Shown here: positions 1 to 9,853 of the stretch, piece after piece
Position numbering within the stretch: the stretch's first letter is position 1
Layout of the letters: each line of letters begins with the position of its first letter
Assembly: GCF_003946345.1 (NCBI RefSeq)
Contig: NZ_RHNY01000006.1
Span: 103,028 to 167,027 of the forward strand
DNA from: Levilactobacillus tongjiangensis
GTDB taxonomy: Bacteria > Bacillota > Bacilli > Lactobacillales > Lactobacillaceae
DNA: 64,000 bases
Direction of reading: 5' to 3'
The notes under the pieces: generated by a model
Seen by the model: only the letters and a program-made list of their open reading frames with translations
Databases searched by the model: none
Told to the model about the DNA's origin: nothing
Position numbers and translations under genes: made by a program

Positions 1-1064
1 GTGCAGCTCCTGGTGGCAAGACCACCCATTTGGCCAGTTACTTGCACGGGACCGGGTTACTGGTCACCAATGAAATCAATCGCAAACGGGTCAAAGTGCT
101 GGCAGAAAACGTGGAACGGTTTGGGGTACAATCGGCCGTCATTTTGAACGAGTCGCCAGAACGCCTGAGTCCCGTTTTTCCAGATTACTTTGATAAGGTC
201 CTGGTGGACGCTCCCTGTTCTGGGGAAGGCATGTTTCGGAAGGATCCGGACGCCATGTCGTATTGGTCTCTGGATTACGTACAGGAATGTGCTGATCGGC
301 AACAACAGATCATGACTGAGGCCTTGAAGATGGTCAAGCCGGGTGGGCAATTGATTTACTCGACCTGCACCTTTGCTCCAGAAGAGGACGAACAAATGAT
401 GGCGTGGGTCCTTGAAAACTTCCCCGAATTTCATCTAGTTCCAATCGAAAAGACCGGTGGCGTGATCGACGCTAAACCTGAATGGGCGGATGGCAATCCA
501 GAACTGACTAAGGCAGCCCGCCTGTTTCCACACTTGATGAACGGGGAAGGACACTTTGTGGCCAAACTCGAACGCGATGAGGTTGCGGCAACTGCACCCC
601 GGGGTGCTGCTAAGCTGGGGACGCCATTGACCAGTGATCAAAAGAAACTGTGGCAGGCATTTGCTCAGGACGTTTTAGGCCAGTCACTGACCGGCAACTT
701 AGTGACGGTAAAGGATCAGCTGTTCTTGACGCCAACGGACCTGCCTAATTTGAAACGATGCCACGTCTTTCGGCCGGGACTTCACCTGGGAACGTTTAAG
801 AAGAACCGGTTCGAACCAGCGTACGCCTTAGCCTTGGCCAGTGACACGGCCCAGGTCAAACAAACATTGGCTATCACGGATGAACAGTGGCGGGCGTGGG
901 TCCATGGTGAGACCTTCACGCTGACTGAAGCTCCTAGCAAGGGGTGGTACCTCCTGACGTCGCAAGATCAACCAGTTGGTTTTGGGAAGGTAGTTGGTCA
1001 GACGGTGAAGAATTTCTTCCCCAAGGGCCTCCGGTTTACCGTGTACGATACTGATTTGAATTAG
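1..1064 (+). CDS. rsmF: 16S rRNA m5C methyltransferase RsmF, 5'-truncated by window edge
   Basis: The reading frame is open from base 3 to the left edge, so the gene starts outside the window. The first visible residues are AAPGGKTT, the SAM-binding motif I of NOL1/NOP2/Sun-family methyltransferases. Motif IV with the first catalytic Cys (VDAPCSGEGMF, about residue 68 of the visible part) and motif VI with the second Cys (YSTCTFAPEEDE, about 119) follow. The C-terminal part matches the PUA-like RNA-binding tail of the long RsmF/YebU type. About 353 residues are visible of an expected 450 or so. The enzyme methylates a cytosine of 16S rRNA during ribosome maturation. No partner gene is visible downstream, where the next operon converges. 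Confidence 0.93.
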   Translation, partial: AAPGGKTTHLASYLHGTGLLVTNEINRKRVKVLAENVERFGVQSAVILNESPERLSPVFPDYFDKVLVDAPCSGEGMFRKDPDAMSYWSLDYVQECADRQQQIMTEALKMVKPGGQLIYSTCTFAPEEDEQMMAWVLENFPEFHLVPIEKTGGVIDAKPEWADGNPELTKAARLFPHLMNGEGHFVAKLERDEVAATAPRGAAKLGTPLTSDQKKLWQAFAQDVLGQSLTGNLVTVKDQLFLTPTDLPNLKRCHVFRPGLHLGTFKKNRFEPAYALALASDTAQVKQTLAITDEQWRAWVHGETFTLTEAPSKGWYLLTSQDQPVGFGKVVGQTVKNFFPKGLRFTVYDTDLN

Positions 1065-1301
1065 TTTAATTCATTGTGACAGTAACGTGTAGTCTAGCAT
1101 GTTTTGCCGGCTTCATGGTTTTCTACTGTCTGCTGCTACCAGTCAATCTATTATCAGTCAATTGTAATAGTGATACGAGTAAACCTGCTGGGTGATTGTA
1201 TTAACGTCGCAATCAGAGTCGGAGGCTACCTCCCCGGCCGCCGAAGTACGACCGATTTACGACACTAATTTGCCACGTAACAATTTAATTGATCAATACA
1301 A

Positions 1302-1336
1302 AAAGGGCTATTCCGGTAAAACCAGAATAGCCCTTT
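1302..1336 (-). terminator. Intrinsic terminator of the mevalonate operon
   Basis: A 16-bp stem with one mismatch (AAAGGGCTATTC / GAATAGCCCTTT at its base) is followed by TTTTT on the minus strand, just after the fni stop. It lies between convergent rsmF and fni and may serve both. The remaining bases 1065-1300 hold no gene that I can support. Confidence 0.85.
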
Positions 1337-1350
1337 CGCTAATCATAAGT

Positions 1351-2388
1351 TTAATAATCAAGGTGACGTTGGGCACAATAGCTCAGCAATTCGGGTGACA
1401 GTAAGAGCCGCTGTTGCCGTAATTCCGCCAAATTGCGGGTACCAAGTAATGTCATGATCCGTTTCAAGCCCGTCTGCCAATTTTGAAGCATGGTGATGGT
1501 GGCGTCTTCGTCGGTTCGTAAGAGACTATGTAGCACTTGACCGGCGCTGCCGACGACACTGGCACCTAAGGCCAGTGCCTTGGCAGCGTCTAGTGGGTGA
1601 CGAACACCACCAGTAGCGATGACCTGTTGTTGCGGAACGCTACGGGCTTCTAACAGTGATTCGACGGTTGACTGCCCCCAGCCAGCCAGGTAGGTCAGTT
1701 CCTTGTCTGGTCGCCGGAAGTTTTCAATCTGGGCAAAGTTGGTACCGCCACGACCACCGAGATCAACGTAGGCCACGCCGACATCAGCCAGTCGTTCGAG
1801 AGTTTCACTGGCCATGCCGAAGCCGACTTCCTTCACAATGACGGGGACATTCAGTGCGGCTACCGTTTCACCAATACCATCTAACCAGTGGAAGGAACGG
1901 TCACCCTCAGGCATGACTAATTCCTGAGCGGTGTTGATGTGCAATTCCAAGGCGTTGGCGGCTAACATGTCGACCACCGCTTGTGCCTGGGCGGTCGTGT
2001 GTCCGGCACCAATGTTGGCGAAGACCACACCGTCCGGATTATTTTCCCGTAACGGGGTAAACGTGGCAATCGCTGCGTCATCCTTCAAGGCGATGCTCTG
2101 GGAGCCACTCGCGACGGGCATCCCCGTGGCGGCGGCGATGCGACCCAAGGCAGCGTTGACCTTCCCAGTGCGGGGACTACCACCGGTCATGGCTTCGATC
2201 ATCAATGGCACCGGCAGGGTCAGCGGCCCTAGCTGCGTGGTGAAATCCACGTCGCTTACCGCCATTTCAGGCAGGCCCTGGTGAACGAACCGTAGCTGAT
2301 CAAATTGACTATCTGCCGTGGGCGTATAGAATTTTTCTGCGAGCGACAAGTGTTCATCCTTGCGGTGGGCGTGACGTGAAATTTCCAT
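1351..2388 (-). CDS. fni: Type 2 isopentenyl-diphosphate delta-isomerase (FMN-dependent)
   Basis: A 345-residue protein that interconverts IPP and DMAPP, the last step before prenyl chain synthesis. The N-terminal RKDEH motif is diagnostic of type 2 IDI. The glycine-rich AMTGG and ASGSQ segments, the VKEVGFG strand and GGRGGTNFA belong to its FMN-binding TIM barrel, and the length is normal. ATG at 2388 is preceded by AGGAG. It is the last gene of the minus-strand order mvaK1-mvaD-mvaK2-fni, only 13 bp behind mvaK2, so it is co-transcribed. The classical Gram-positive mevalonate pathway makes type 2 IDI the expected enzyme here. Confidence 0.96.
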   Translation of the reverse strand: MEISRHAHRKDEHLSLAEKFYTPTADSQFDQLRFVHQGLPEMAVSDVDFTTQLGPLTLPVPLMIEAMTGGSPRTGKVNAALGRIAAATGMPVASGSQSIALKDDAAIATFTPLRENNPDGVVFANIGAGHTTAQAQAVVDMLAANALELHINTAQELVMPEGDRSFHWLDGIGETVAALNVPVIVKEVGFGMASETLERLADVGVAYVDLGGRGGTNFAQIENFRRPDKELTYLAGWGQSTVESLLEARSVPQQQVIATGGVRHPLDAAKALALGASVVGSAGQVLHSLLRTDEDATITMLQNWQTGLKRIMTLLGTRNLAELRQQRLLLSPELLSYCAQRHLDY

Positions 2389-2401
2389 GGCGGTCTCCTA
2401 A

Positions 2402-3475
2402 CTATTCAATAACGTTGTGGACGTTGAGTTTGAGTGGTTCAATGCCGCGGCCTTCCCATTCATGTAACAGGTGGGCGAGGTCCTTGGCGGCGTTAATGAT
2501 GACGATTCCGCAATCGCCACCACCGGCTCCAGAGGACTTGGCCGCTCCGCCGATGTGTTCAGCAATGTCACACATGGTCTTCAGCAACGTGGTTTCAATC
2601 GTCACGTGGCTGAGGGTGGCAAGTCGGTTCAACAGTTGTCGGTTAACGGCAATCTCGTGTTGAATGGCGTCGAGGTCTTGGTCGTGAAATCCACCGATCA
2701 TGCGTTGCAGACACTCGCGACTTTCGCGCAGAAAGGCGTGGTAGTCCTTGCGACGAGTGGCTTTGAACAGGGAAATCTTGTCCACCAAGTGGGAGGTGGA
2801 GGCGGGGGTCCCGGTCCAACCAATCATTAGGCGTAGGGATTCTGGCGGGGTCAATAATTCAACTTCTAAGCCGGGCCAGTTGGCATCCAGCAGTTGTTCC
2901 AGGGAGAGTTCCCGGCGCGCTGAGGCTAACCAGTCGTGATCGAAGGCCTGGTAGGCAATCCAACCACCGTAAACGGAGGCGGCGATGTCACCCAGCGACC
3001 CATTTCCTTGGACGTCCAGATGGGCAATGGCGGACAGCTTGAAGAGCCGGTCCTTACTCATGGGAATGTCGTAGAACTGACAAAGGGCTTTCACGGTAGC
3101 GACAGTGACGGCGGCAGAGGAGCCTAACCCGTACTTTTTCCCGTCGGCGCTGTCGAGGTCACTGTTGACGTTTAAGTGATAGATGGCCAGGGGTTTGCCC
3201 AGAGTTTGTGCATACAGTTCCGTCAAATGAATGGCCGACAGGATGTAGTGAAAGGGATTGTCCCGATTGTCAAAAATAAGCTCGGTTCCCTGGCGTTGCC
3301 AGTAAAGGGAGTTCTCTTGGTATTGTTTGGATGCAATGCGTCCATAGTCCTGACTGGGCGTGATCGTGACCGTGACAAATTGGTTGAGGGCGACGATGAT
3401 CGCCGGATATCCTGGTTCAACCACGGCGTATTCGCCAGCAATATAGAGTTTTCCGGGTGCTTGCGCGGAAATCAA
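2402..3475 (-). CDS. mvaK2: Phosphomevalonate kinase
   Basis: A 357-residue GHMP kinase that phosphorylates 5-phosphomevalonate to the diphosphate. The N-terminal segment APGKLYIAGEYAVVEPGYPA and the ATP loop GLGSSAAVTVATV (about residues 117-129) are GHMP motifs 1 and 2. Near the C-terminus SSGAGGGDCGI is motif 3. TTG at 3475 is chosen as start because AAGGGA lies 9 bases upstream and the homology begins there. It lies between mvaD (35-bp gap) and fni (13-bp gap) in the mevalonate operon. Confidence 0.95.
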   Translation of the reverse strand: MISAQAPGKLYIAGEYAVVEPGYPAIIVALNQFVTVTITPSQDYGRIASKQYQENSLYWQRQGTELIFDNRDNPFHYILSAIHLTELYAQTLGKPLAIYHLNVNSDLDSADGKKYGLGSSAAVTVATVKALCQFYDIPMSKDRLFKLSAIAHLDVQGNGSLGDIAASVYGGWIAYQAFDHDWLASARRELSLEQLLDANWPGLEVELLTPPESLRLMIGWTGTPASTSHLVDKISLFKATRRKDYHAFLRESRECLQRMIGGFHDQDLDAIQHEIAVNRQLLNRLATLSHVTIETTLLKTMCDIAEHIGGAAKSSGAGGGDCGIVIINAAKDLAHLLHEWEGRGIEPLKLNVHNVIE

Positions 3476-3510
3476 AGAATCAAGTCCCTTCTGTGACTAA
3501 TAGATATTTT

Positions 3511-4494
3511 TTAAAGTGTGGATTGTAAGTTAATGCCCGGTCCCGGGTGGGCAACGACAACACTATCGGCGCCAAATTGCGCCTTAAAGCGTTCCGTGAT
3601 CACGGGGAGGTCCGGGGTTTGACAGAAGACCTTGACGTTCGGACCAGCGTCCAACGTGTAGTAACAGGCAACACCCTGTTCCCGTAAAGTTTGGACGGTG
3701 GCCATAGCAGCCAACGTCTCACCGTTGAAATAACTGTACGGTGGGTTGGCACTCAACGTGAGGGCGTGCATCCGCATAGCGTTCGCCTCTAAGATCTCAC
3801 CCATCGTGGTAAAGTCGCGCGCCTGAATCGCCGGCTTGATGGCTGCCAAATCTTGGTTGACCACGTTTTTCCAGGCCGGATAGTACGGTGAGGTCATCAC
3901 GCTGCTTTGCATACCTTGCGTGGAGCTGACCTTCTTCTGCCGGGCGTCCAGCACGAGGGCCACCACGGCAATCGGCCAGTCGACTGTCTCTTCAAACGGT
4001 TCGGCGTAGGAACTGTGGTCGTCCGTGCCCGCGTGCCATTCGGCAAAGCCGCCGAAGATGGAGCGCGTTGCGGACCCAGACCCCCGTCGTGCCAACCGCG
4101 AGAGGTCCGTCCGCGAGAGGTTGAGCCCAGCAGCTTGACTGGCTGCACCGGCTAAGGCCGCAAAAGCGGAGGCCGAGGATGCAAGCCCCGCTGCGGTCGG
4201 CACGTGATTGGTGGAGTCAACGCGGGCAAAGGCAGTTTGTCCGGAACGCTGGCGCACGAGGTCTAAGAAGTTATGGACCTTGTGTCCCGCCTGCGCTGTC
4301 AGACGCTGACCGTTCAGTGTGATTTCATCCTGAGTCAGGCTGGCATCGAATGCGACGGACGTATCCGTATAGAATTGATCCAAGGTGAGGGACAGGCTGC
4401 TAGTCTGTGGCAGCATGAGCTTCGTGTCCGCTTTGCCCCAATACTTGATCAACGCAATGTTGGTGTGTGCTCGCGCGGTGGCCGCTGCGTTCAT
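3511..4494 (-). CDS. mvaD: Diphosphomevalonate decarboxylase
   Basis: A 327-residue GHMP-family enzyme that converts mevalonate diphosphate to IPP with ATP. The N-terminus TNIALIKYWGKAD is the substrate-binding signature of MvaD. PTAAGLASSASAFAALA (about residues 105-121) is the ATP loop, and RRGSGSATRSIFGGF follows. TLDAGPNVK near the C-terminus belongs to the active site. The ATG overlaps the mvaK1 stop as ATGA, so translation is probably coupled. GAGGAGG stands just upstream, within the end of mvaK1. Confidence 0.96.
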   Translation of the reverse strand: MNAAATARAHTNIALIKYWGKADTKLMLPQTSSLSLTLDQFYTDTSVAFDASLTQDEITLNGQRLTAQAGHKVHNFLDLVRQRSGQTAFARVDSTNHVPTAAGLASSASAFAALAGAASQAAGLNLSRTDLSRLARRGSGSATRSIFGGFAEWHAGTDDHSSYAEPFEETVDWPIAVVALVLDARQKKVSSTQGMQSSVMTSPYYPAWKNVVNQDLAAIKPAIQARDFTTMGEILEANAMRMHALTLSANPPYSYFNGETLAAMATVQTLREQGVACYYTLDAGPNVKVFCQTPDLPVITERFKAQFGADSVVVAHPGPGINLQSTL

Positions 4495-5438
4495 TGGGGT
4501 TCCTCCTCAAGGTTAAAGGCTTCTGTCCAGGTCTCGGTGGCGCCGGCGGCTAAGAGGGCCGTTTTGACGCGTCGAGTTGTGGCTAAATCGGGGCACAGGG
4601 CAATTAAACATCCACCCATACCGCCACCGGTCAATTTAGCGCCCAGGGCGCCGTTGCTTCTGGCAACTTGGGTCAACTGGTCAAGTTCCGGCGAACTCAC
4701 GCCAAGACCTTTCAACTGGGTCTGAGCGGTCGTGAGAATCTGACCGAGTTGTGTCAAATTGGGTGTGGCTAAGGCTGTACGGGCTTCGTGACTCAACTGA
4801 CCCAAGGTGTCGATTTGTTGCTGAGTCTCTTGTGGAAAGGTGACCCGGCGTCGGGCAACTGCGGCGACCGCTTGGCCCGTTTGTCCCTTGATACCACTGT
4901 CGGCAATGACCAGGTAGCCCTGTAGTGTGAAGGGAATCTGCAAGGTTTCCTGGTGGGGTACGAACCAGACGGGGACGGGGGAACTGACCGTAGCGGCGTC
5001 AATACCACTGGGATTACCATGGGTAATTTTTTCGGCGATACCGGCCGTGGCGAGTAATTGTTCCCGGTTCAGCGGCCGGTCAAAGAATTGATACATGGCA
5101 CGGGTAATGGCCACCGCCACGGCAGCGGAGGAGCCCATGCCACGTTCGGCAGGCAAATCGCTGGTAATGGTCATGTTAAAAGCCTGCTCCTGACCGTCGA
5201 AGCGGTCGAGCAGGACACTGATCAATTTAGCGACGCCCGCCAGGTTTTGGCCCATTTGGGAAATGGGTCCGTCGAAATAGCGACTGTTTAGAGTTTGCCC
5301 CGTCGTGGTCGTCGTCATGACGACCGTAGTGGTGACGGAAGGCAGGGGGAGAGCGATTGCCGGCTGACCGTAGACAACGCTGTGGTCCCCGATGAGAATA
5401 ATTTTGGCATTACTTTTCCCGATAGCCGTTCTACCCAA
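4491..5438 (-). CDS. mvaK1: Mevalonate kinase
   Basis: A 315-residue GHMP kinase, the first gene of the minus-strand mevalonate operon. GDHSVVYGQPAIALPLP is the N-terminal GHMP motif, ERGMGSSAAVAVAIT (about residue 97) the ATP loop and KLTGGGMGGCL the C-terminal loop. The start is uncertain. TTG at 5438 is the only usual start codon in frame ahead of the homology, and its ribosome binding site is weak. An ATG at 5463 is out of frame. The overlap with mvaD indicates coupling. Confidence 0.94.
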   Translation of the reverse strand: MGRTAIGKSNAKIILIGDHSVVYGQPAIALPLPSVTTTVVMTTTTTGQTLNSRYFDGPISQMGQNLAGVAKLISVLLDRFDGQEQAFNMTITSDLPAERGMGSSAAVAVAITRAMYQFFDRPLNREQLLATAGIAEKITHGNPSGIDAATVSSPVPVWFVPHQETLQIPFTLQGYLVIADSGIKGQTGQAVAAVARRRVTFPQETQQQIDTLGQLSHEARTALATPNLTQLGQILTTAQTQLKGLGVSSPELDQLTQVARSNGALGAKLTGGGMGGCLIALCPDLATTRRVKTALLAAGATETWTEAFNLEEEPQ

Positions 5439-5638
5439 GTTATCTCGCTCGCTTTCTTCATCGATTTTATCTACCAGAATATCATACTCTACTGATTGCG
5501 GTTGTGCTAGTTTTGCAGATTAAAAACGTTAAAACAACGAAAAATTAACTCTTTCTATAGAAATAACACTAACTTTTGTTGGTTAACCTTTTTAACCAAT
5601 TGGTCGCATTGATTGTCGTCACTGGCCGCTACCGGTCA

Positions 5639-5713
5639 CCAGGGAGGGCCCCCGCTGTAGGTTAGCTAAAAAACACTAACCAACACCGTCGACACGGCGC
5701 GGCCCCTCCCTGG
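5639..5713 (+). repeat. Short (internally deleted) L-module of the structured intergenic repeat family
   Basis: Terminal inverted repeats (CCAGGGAGGGCCCC against GCGGCCCCTCCCTGG) flank only one internal hairpin, GGTTAG..CTAACC, followed by CAACACC. Full L-modules of about 170 bp elsewhere carry two GCTGT words on either side of the region missing here. This copy therefore looks like a deletion between those short direct repeats. It lies in the 1-kb gap between mvaK1 and dinG. Confidence 0.75.
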
Positions 5714-5726
5714 CAACTGATGGCTT

Positions 5727-6014
5727 TTGGTGGCGGGACTCAAGATTGCTCGTGTTACTTGGGCTGAAAAGCCATCCGTTAAGGGTGGAGAGTATGACAT
5801 TTTGCAGATTAGTAAGAAAAAGTTGGTTTTTGATGACAATACGCCAAGTATGACGCATTTGAAGTATAAGAAGTTGGGCAAACATTGGTATAAATTCCGT
5901 CGCTACAACGGTGAGACTCGTCGAAACCAATCAATGTCAACGATGCACTTTGTTAGTGCTCATCACGTAACTTTCAATGATTTTGGCAATCACATTAGTC
6001 TATACAAAAAGTAA
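5727..6014 (+). pseudogene. 3' fragment of a probable small secreted protein gene
   Basis: An open frame of about 95 codons ends at TAA 6014. It has no ribosome binding site and no plausible start. It begins almost at the border of the 5639-5713 repeat. The translated part is Lys/His/Tyr-rich and hydrophilic with no signal peptide, as expected for the C-terminal end of a lactobacillar cell-surface or secreted protein whose 5' part is lost. I cannot name a family. It could also be a chance frame, but codon use is lactobacillar. Confidence 0.35.
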
Positions 6015-6149
6015 AAATAGTTTAAGACAGGTTTTGCGATATTTGGGAGCCTTGCTGTGTCTGGTGGCTAACATTGAGGACTTTAGATTGCCCATGGCGG
6101 ACATATGTTAGCCACCAGTCAAATATGAAAAAATACTATCCAAGGTGAA

Positions 6150-6313
6150 GGTGGTCAGGTACGGAGCCCGTGGTGGCCCTGTTAGGCCAAGCGGGCTACT
6201 TGGGCTTACAGGGCAAGGACGAGCTTTAAGACTCGAACTTTGAGGCTTAAAGTCGAGCCTAAAGACCGCTTCGCAGGCTTTAGGCGGTCCCACAGGCGTA
6301 GCACCTGACCACC
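6150..6313 (-). repeat. Solo L-module of the structured repeat family
   Basis: About 164 bp bounded by a perfect 11-bp inverted repeat GGTGGTCAGGT / ACCTGACCACC. Read on the minus strand it has the family order: GGGAC-like left arm, a hairpin CTTTAAG..CTTAAAG with an inner CTC/GAG pairing, then a second hairpin with near-complementary arms AGGCCAAG / CTTGGGCT. Stem sequences differ from those of the other copies but pairing is kept. It lies upstream of dinG. Confidence 0.75.
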
Positions 6314-6437
6314 GAACCGGCTAACCACAACAAATCTGAATTCTAAACTAGAAATCCAGGCGTAGCGTTGGCGGCCTAAGTGGTGTATCATAGTGCCAGT
6401 TATAAACGCAAATTGTGCAGAAATTGGTGAGCATACT

Positions 6438-9278
6438 ATGGATAAAGACACGGTTTACGCGGTCGTAGATATTGAGACGACCGGAACCAGTGTGACAGAT
6501 GGCGACCGCATTATCCAAATCGGGTGCGTCTTCGTCCAGCATAATAAAATCATTAATCACTTTGAAACGGACGTGAACCCCCTCAGAGAGATTCCGGCGG
6601 CGATTACCCGTCTGACGGGAATCTCGAACAAACGGGTGCGACACGCGCCGTTATTTGATGACGTGGCAGGCACGTTGTATAGCCTATTGACCAATACGGT
6701 CTTCGTGGCGCACAACGTGAATTTTGACCTGCCCTTCATTAACGCTGAGTTCGACCGGGTGGGGTATCCTGAGCTGACGATTGCCGCGGTAGACACCGTT
6801 TCGCTGAGTCAGATTCTCTTGCCCACGGCGACCAGTTTTCGGTTGCGTGATTTGAGCGGGCTCTTTAACATCGAGCACGACAATCCACACTCCGCAGACA
6901 GTGATGCCAGTGCGACGGCCGAACTGTTCATTTTCCTCTTCCGGCGGCTGCGGGCCTTACCGCTGGTCACCCTGGAACAGATGATTCAGTTACACCCCGA
7001 ACTACCGCTCCAAACGGCGGCACTTTTTGACGTGGCTAAACGGTTGAACGACCAGTCGCCCCGCAAGCTACCGGACTTTTTGTATGTGAAAAATGGGTTG
7101 GCGTTACGCAAACCGACCGCGATAGCGACGACCACCTTGGCAGCGCCTAGCAAGTACCCGAAGACTAAGAAACAAAAACAAAAGCTGATGCCGGATAACC
7201 TAGAATGGCGTCCGGAACAAGCTAAGATGATGAATTACATTTACAACAACTACGCCGAGTCGGACCGGCATCCCGTCAAACAGATGATTGTGGAGGCACC
7301 GACCGGTATCGGGAAGAGCCTGGGGTACACGCTGCCGTTTGCCTATCTGGGTCAAACGGGCAAGCAGGTCGTGGTCAGCACGGCCACCACGCTCTTGCAG
7401 GAACAACTGCTGAACCAGACGATTCCGTTGCTTAAACAGATCGTGCCGTTCACTGTTAACGCAGTCTTAGTTAAAGGGAGTCGCCACTACCTGGACCTCC
7501 AACGCTTCGCGACCACGTTAAAGGTGGCCGAGACGTCCAAGCAGACGCAACTGTTAAAATTACGATTGCTAGTCTGGTTGACCATGACGACGACTGGTGA
7601 CTTAGATGAGCTCCACCTGGCAACTTACCGAGCACCATACTTTCAAGAAATCGTGCACGAGGGGTCGGTGACGACGGATAATCCGTTCTTCGAGGACGAC
7701 TTTATTCGGCGCCGGGACCAGCGGATGGCGCAGGCGCAATTTATTATCGTGAACCACGCTTATCTGAGTGAACATGCTTTAGATCTGGGTGAACGGTTGC
7801 ATCAGCCTTATCTGATCGTGGATGAGGCCCAACACCTGCCTGATAGCACGCTCAAGCAGCGGCGCACGCAGGTGAAGTTTGCCCAATTGATCAATGAATT
7901 GCACCACATTCAACGCGATATCAGTCGTGAAATTGGTCCCAGTCTATTGCAGCTCTTTGCCGACAATCGGGGAGCTACCGCGACCCTGAATCAGATGTTA
8001 GCCACCAGCGCGGCGCTGGAAAACCAGTTGACGGCGCTGATTGAGCGGTTGTTCCTCCGTTTTTTGGCTAGCAAACGCTTAAATAATCACAATCAGATCA
8101 TTGAAGAATTGATTCCGGCCCAGGACCTAGCCGCCGAATTATCGCGTGGTGATGTTGCCAGCAAGGCCGCCAACACCACGAACGACCTCTTGGCCGAGTT
8201 GGGCAGTTTACGCCAACGGTTCGATCAACAACACGAACAATTTGTCGCCTCTGAACGTTACCTGTTTGAGCAGGTCGACACCCGGATTCACTTATTTGAT
8301 GACCAAATGGCCCGCTTATTGACCATCTTTCAACAGGTGGCCGATCAGGCGCCAGCCAGTCTCTTTTGGTTAACGATCAACCACGTGGGTGACCGCAACA
8401 GCCTGCAAATGGCCAGCGGGTTACTCGCCACCGAAGGATTCTTACGGCAACACCTGTACGCTGGTTTTCAGCCCGTCTTACTTACGGGAGCCACGCTCTT
8501 TTCGTCTGGCCGTTCCCAGTACGTCCTGGACCAATTCGACCTCGACCGAGAAACGACCGCGACGCACCGCATGCGGTCGAGCTTCGATTACGCCAATCAA
8601 GCGGAGCTTTTTGTGGCCGATTCTGGTCCGAACTTATCACGGGTGGCGCCGGCAGATTACATCACGTACCTGGCAGCCGCCATTTCCCAAATTGCTGGCG
8701 CGGTGAACAAACAGACGCTAGTTCTATTCAACTCCTTAAGTGTGATCGAACAGGTTTATCAACAGCTGGTCAAACAGCCGGAATTTGCTAAACGTGAGAT
8801 CTTTGCGCAGGGCATCAGTGGCAGTAAGGAACGAATTGCAAAACGTTTTGCAACCAGTCATGGCGCCATCTTGTTAGGAGCAGCTAGTTTCTGGGAGGGC
8901 ATCGACCTACCGGAAGAACAGCTGGAACTCTTGATTGTGACGCGGCTACCGTTTGATTCGCCGGACCGGGTATTTGTAAAGGCCAATTACGCGCGGTTAG
9001 AGGCCGCTGGCAAGAATCCGTTCTACAATGCGGCCTTGCCCGCCACCACGCTCAAACTGCGGCAGGGCATCGGGCGACTGATTCGGACGCCACACGACCG
9101 CGGGGCGATTGTTATCCTAGATCAGCGGTTGATTGAAAAGACGTACGGTAAGAGCATTTTGCGGGCGTTACCAACCGACCTGAATCAAACGACCGGAGAC
9201 GTGGGCGAAATTGCTCAAGGTTTACTTAATTTTTTCGAAAATCAACCGGACGACCCGGTGACACCACCGGAAGTCTGA
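6438..9278 (+). CDS. dinG: DinG-family helicase with N-terminal 3'-5' exonuclease domain
   Basis: A 946-residue protein. Residues about 1-165 form a DnaQ-like exonuclease (VVDIETTG near residue 8, then the HNVNFDLPF and HSADSDA motifs). An XPD-like superfamily 2 helicase follows, with Walker A APTGIGKS near 287, a DEAQ box near 461 and motif VI RQGIGRLIRTP near 874. The cysteines that bind Fe-S in E. coli DinG are absent, as is usual in the Firmicute exonuclease-type form. ATG 6438 is chosen because the exonuclease fold starts there. The in-frame extension to 6393 has no support. It heads the dinG-ypmB-aspB cluster. Confidence 0.93.
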   Translation: MDKDTVYAVVDIETTGTSVTDGDRIIQIGCVFVQHNKIINHFETDVNPLREIPAAITRLTGISNKRVRHAPLFDDVAGTLYSLLTNTVFVAHNVNFDLPFINAEFDRVGYPELTIAAVDTVSLSQILLPTATSFRLRDLSGLFNIEHDNPHSADSDASATAELFIFLFRRLRALPLVTLEQMIQLHPELPLQTAALFDVAKRLNDQSPRKLPDFLYVKNGLALRKPTAIATTTLAAPSKYPKTKKQKQKLMPDNLEWRPEQAKMMNYIYNNYAESDRHPVKQMIVEAPTGIGKSLGYTLPFAYLGQTGKQVVVSTATTLLQEQLLNQTIPLLKQIVPFTVNAVLVKGSRHYLDLQRFATTLKVAETSKQTQLLKLRLLVWLTMTTTGDLDELHLATYRAPYFQEIVHEGSVTTDNPFFEDDFIRRRDQRMAQAQFIIVNHAYLSEHALDLGERLHQPYLIVDEAQHLPDSTLKQRRTQVKFAQLINELHHIQRDISREIGPSLLQLFADNRGATATLNQMLATSAALENQLTALIERLFLRFLASKRLNNHNQIIEELIPAQDLAAELSRGDVASKAANTTNDLLAELGSLRQRFDQQHEQFVASERYLFEQVDTRIHLFDDQMARLLTIFQQVADQAPASLFWLTINHVGDRNSLQMASGLLATEGFLRQHLYAGFQPVLLTGATLFSSGRSQYVLDQFDLDRETTATHRMRSSFDYANQAELFVADSGPNLSRVAPADYITYLAAAISQIAGAVNKQTLVLFNSLSVIEQVYQQLVKQPEFAKREIFAQGISGSKERIAKRFATSHGAILLGAASFWEGIDLPEEQLELLIVTRLPFDSPDRVFVKANYARLEAAGKNPFYNAALPATTLKLRQGIGRLIRTPHDRGAIVILDQRLIEKTYGKSILRALPTDLNQTTGDVGEIAQGLLNFFENQPDDPVTPPEV

Positions 9279-9327
9279 TATAATTGGGAAAGATTGAATT
9301 TTGACAAGGGAGTACGATGGTAAATTG

Positions 9328-9831
9328 ATGAGACAACAGTATCAGCGGCGTCAGCGACCGCATCATTGGGTCTTGCTGAGTGTCTTAATCGTGATTTTGG
9401 CATTGCTGATCAGTGGTGCGTACGTCATTAATAAGGCAACTAAGCCGCTTAGTCAGCAACAGGCGCGGGCCGAAACGGTCGCGAAAAAGTCTGGGCATTT
9501 GACCAGCGTCAATAACTTCTACTGGACGAACTTAGATACGACCTACTACACGGTTGCTGGCACGAACAAGGCCAAACAGGCCGTTTATGCCATTGTACCC
9601 AAGTCGGGGAAGAACGTTACCGTTTTGAAGCAGAGTGCTGGGATGTCCCGGAACACGGCCTTAAAGCAAGCTTGGCAACGTAACCCGAAGAAGGTGCTTT
9701 CTGCCGCACTGTGCTTGTTTAACGGCAAGCCAGCTTGGCAAGTGAGTTACCTGAATAAGAGTGGGGAACTCTGCTACCTCACGTTCCAGTACAGTAATGG
9801 CAAAGTTTTACAACAAATCGCGAATATTTAA
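9328..9831 (+). CDS. ypmB: YpmB-like membrane-anchored protein (DUF5590/PepSY-like)
   Basis: About 167 residues: a short basic N-terminus, one transmembrane helix (VLLSVLIVILALLISGAYVI) and an extracytoplasmic domain with two PepSY-like halves, as in B. subtilis YpmB. ATG 9328 is proposed. TTG 9325 and TTG 9301 are also in frame, and AAGGGAG lies at 9306-9312. Function is unknown. The position between dinG and aspB is the conserved Firmicute arrangement and is the best support for the name. Confidence 0.8.
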   Translation: MRQQYQRRQRPHHWVLLSVLIVILALLISGAYVINKATKPLSQQQARAETVAKKSGHLTSVNNFYWTNLDTTYYTVAGTNKAKQAVYAIVPKSGKNVTVLKQSAGMSRNTALKQAWQRNPKKVLSAALCLFNGKPAWQVSYLNKSGELCYLTFQYSNGKVLQQIANI

Positions 9832-9853
9832 GGGTCAAAAAGGAGGGTGGCGC

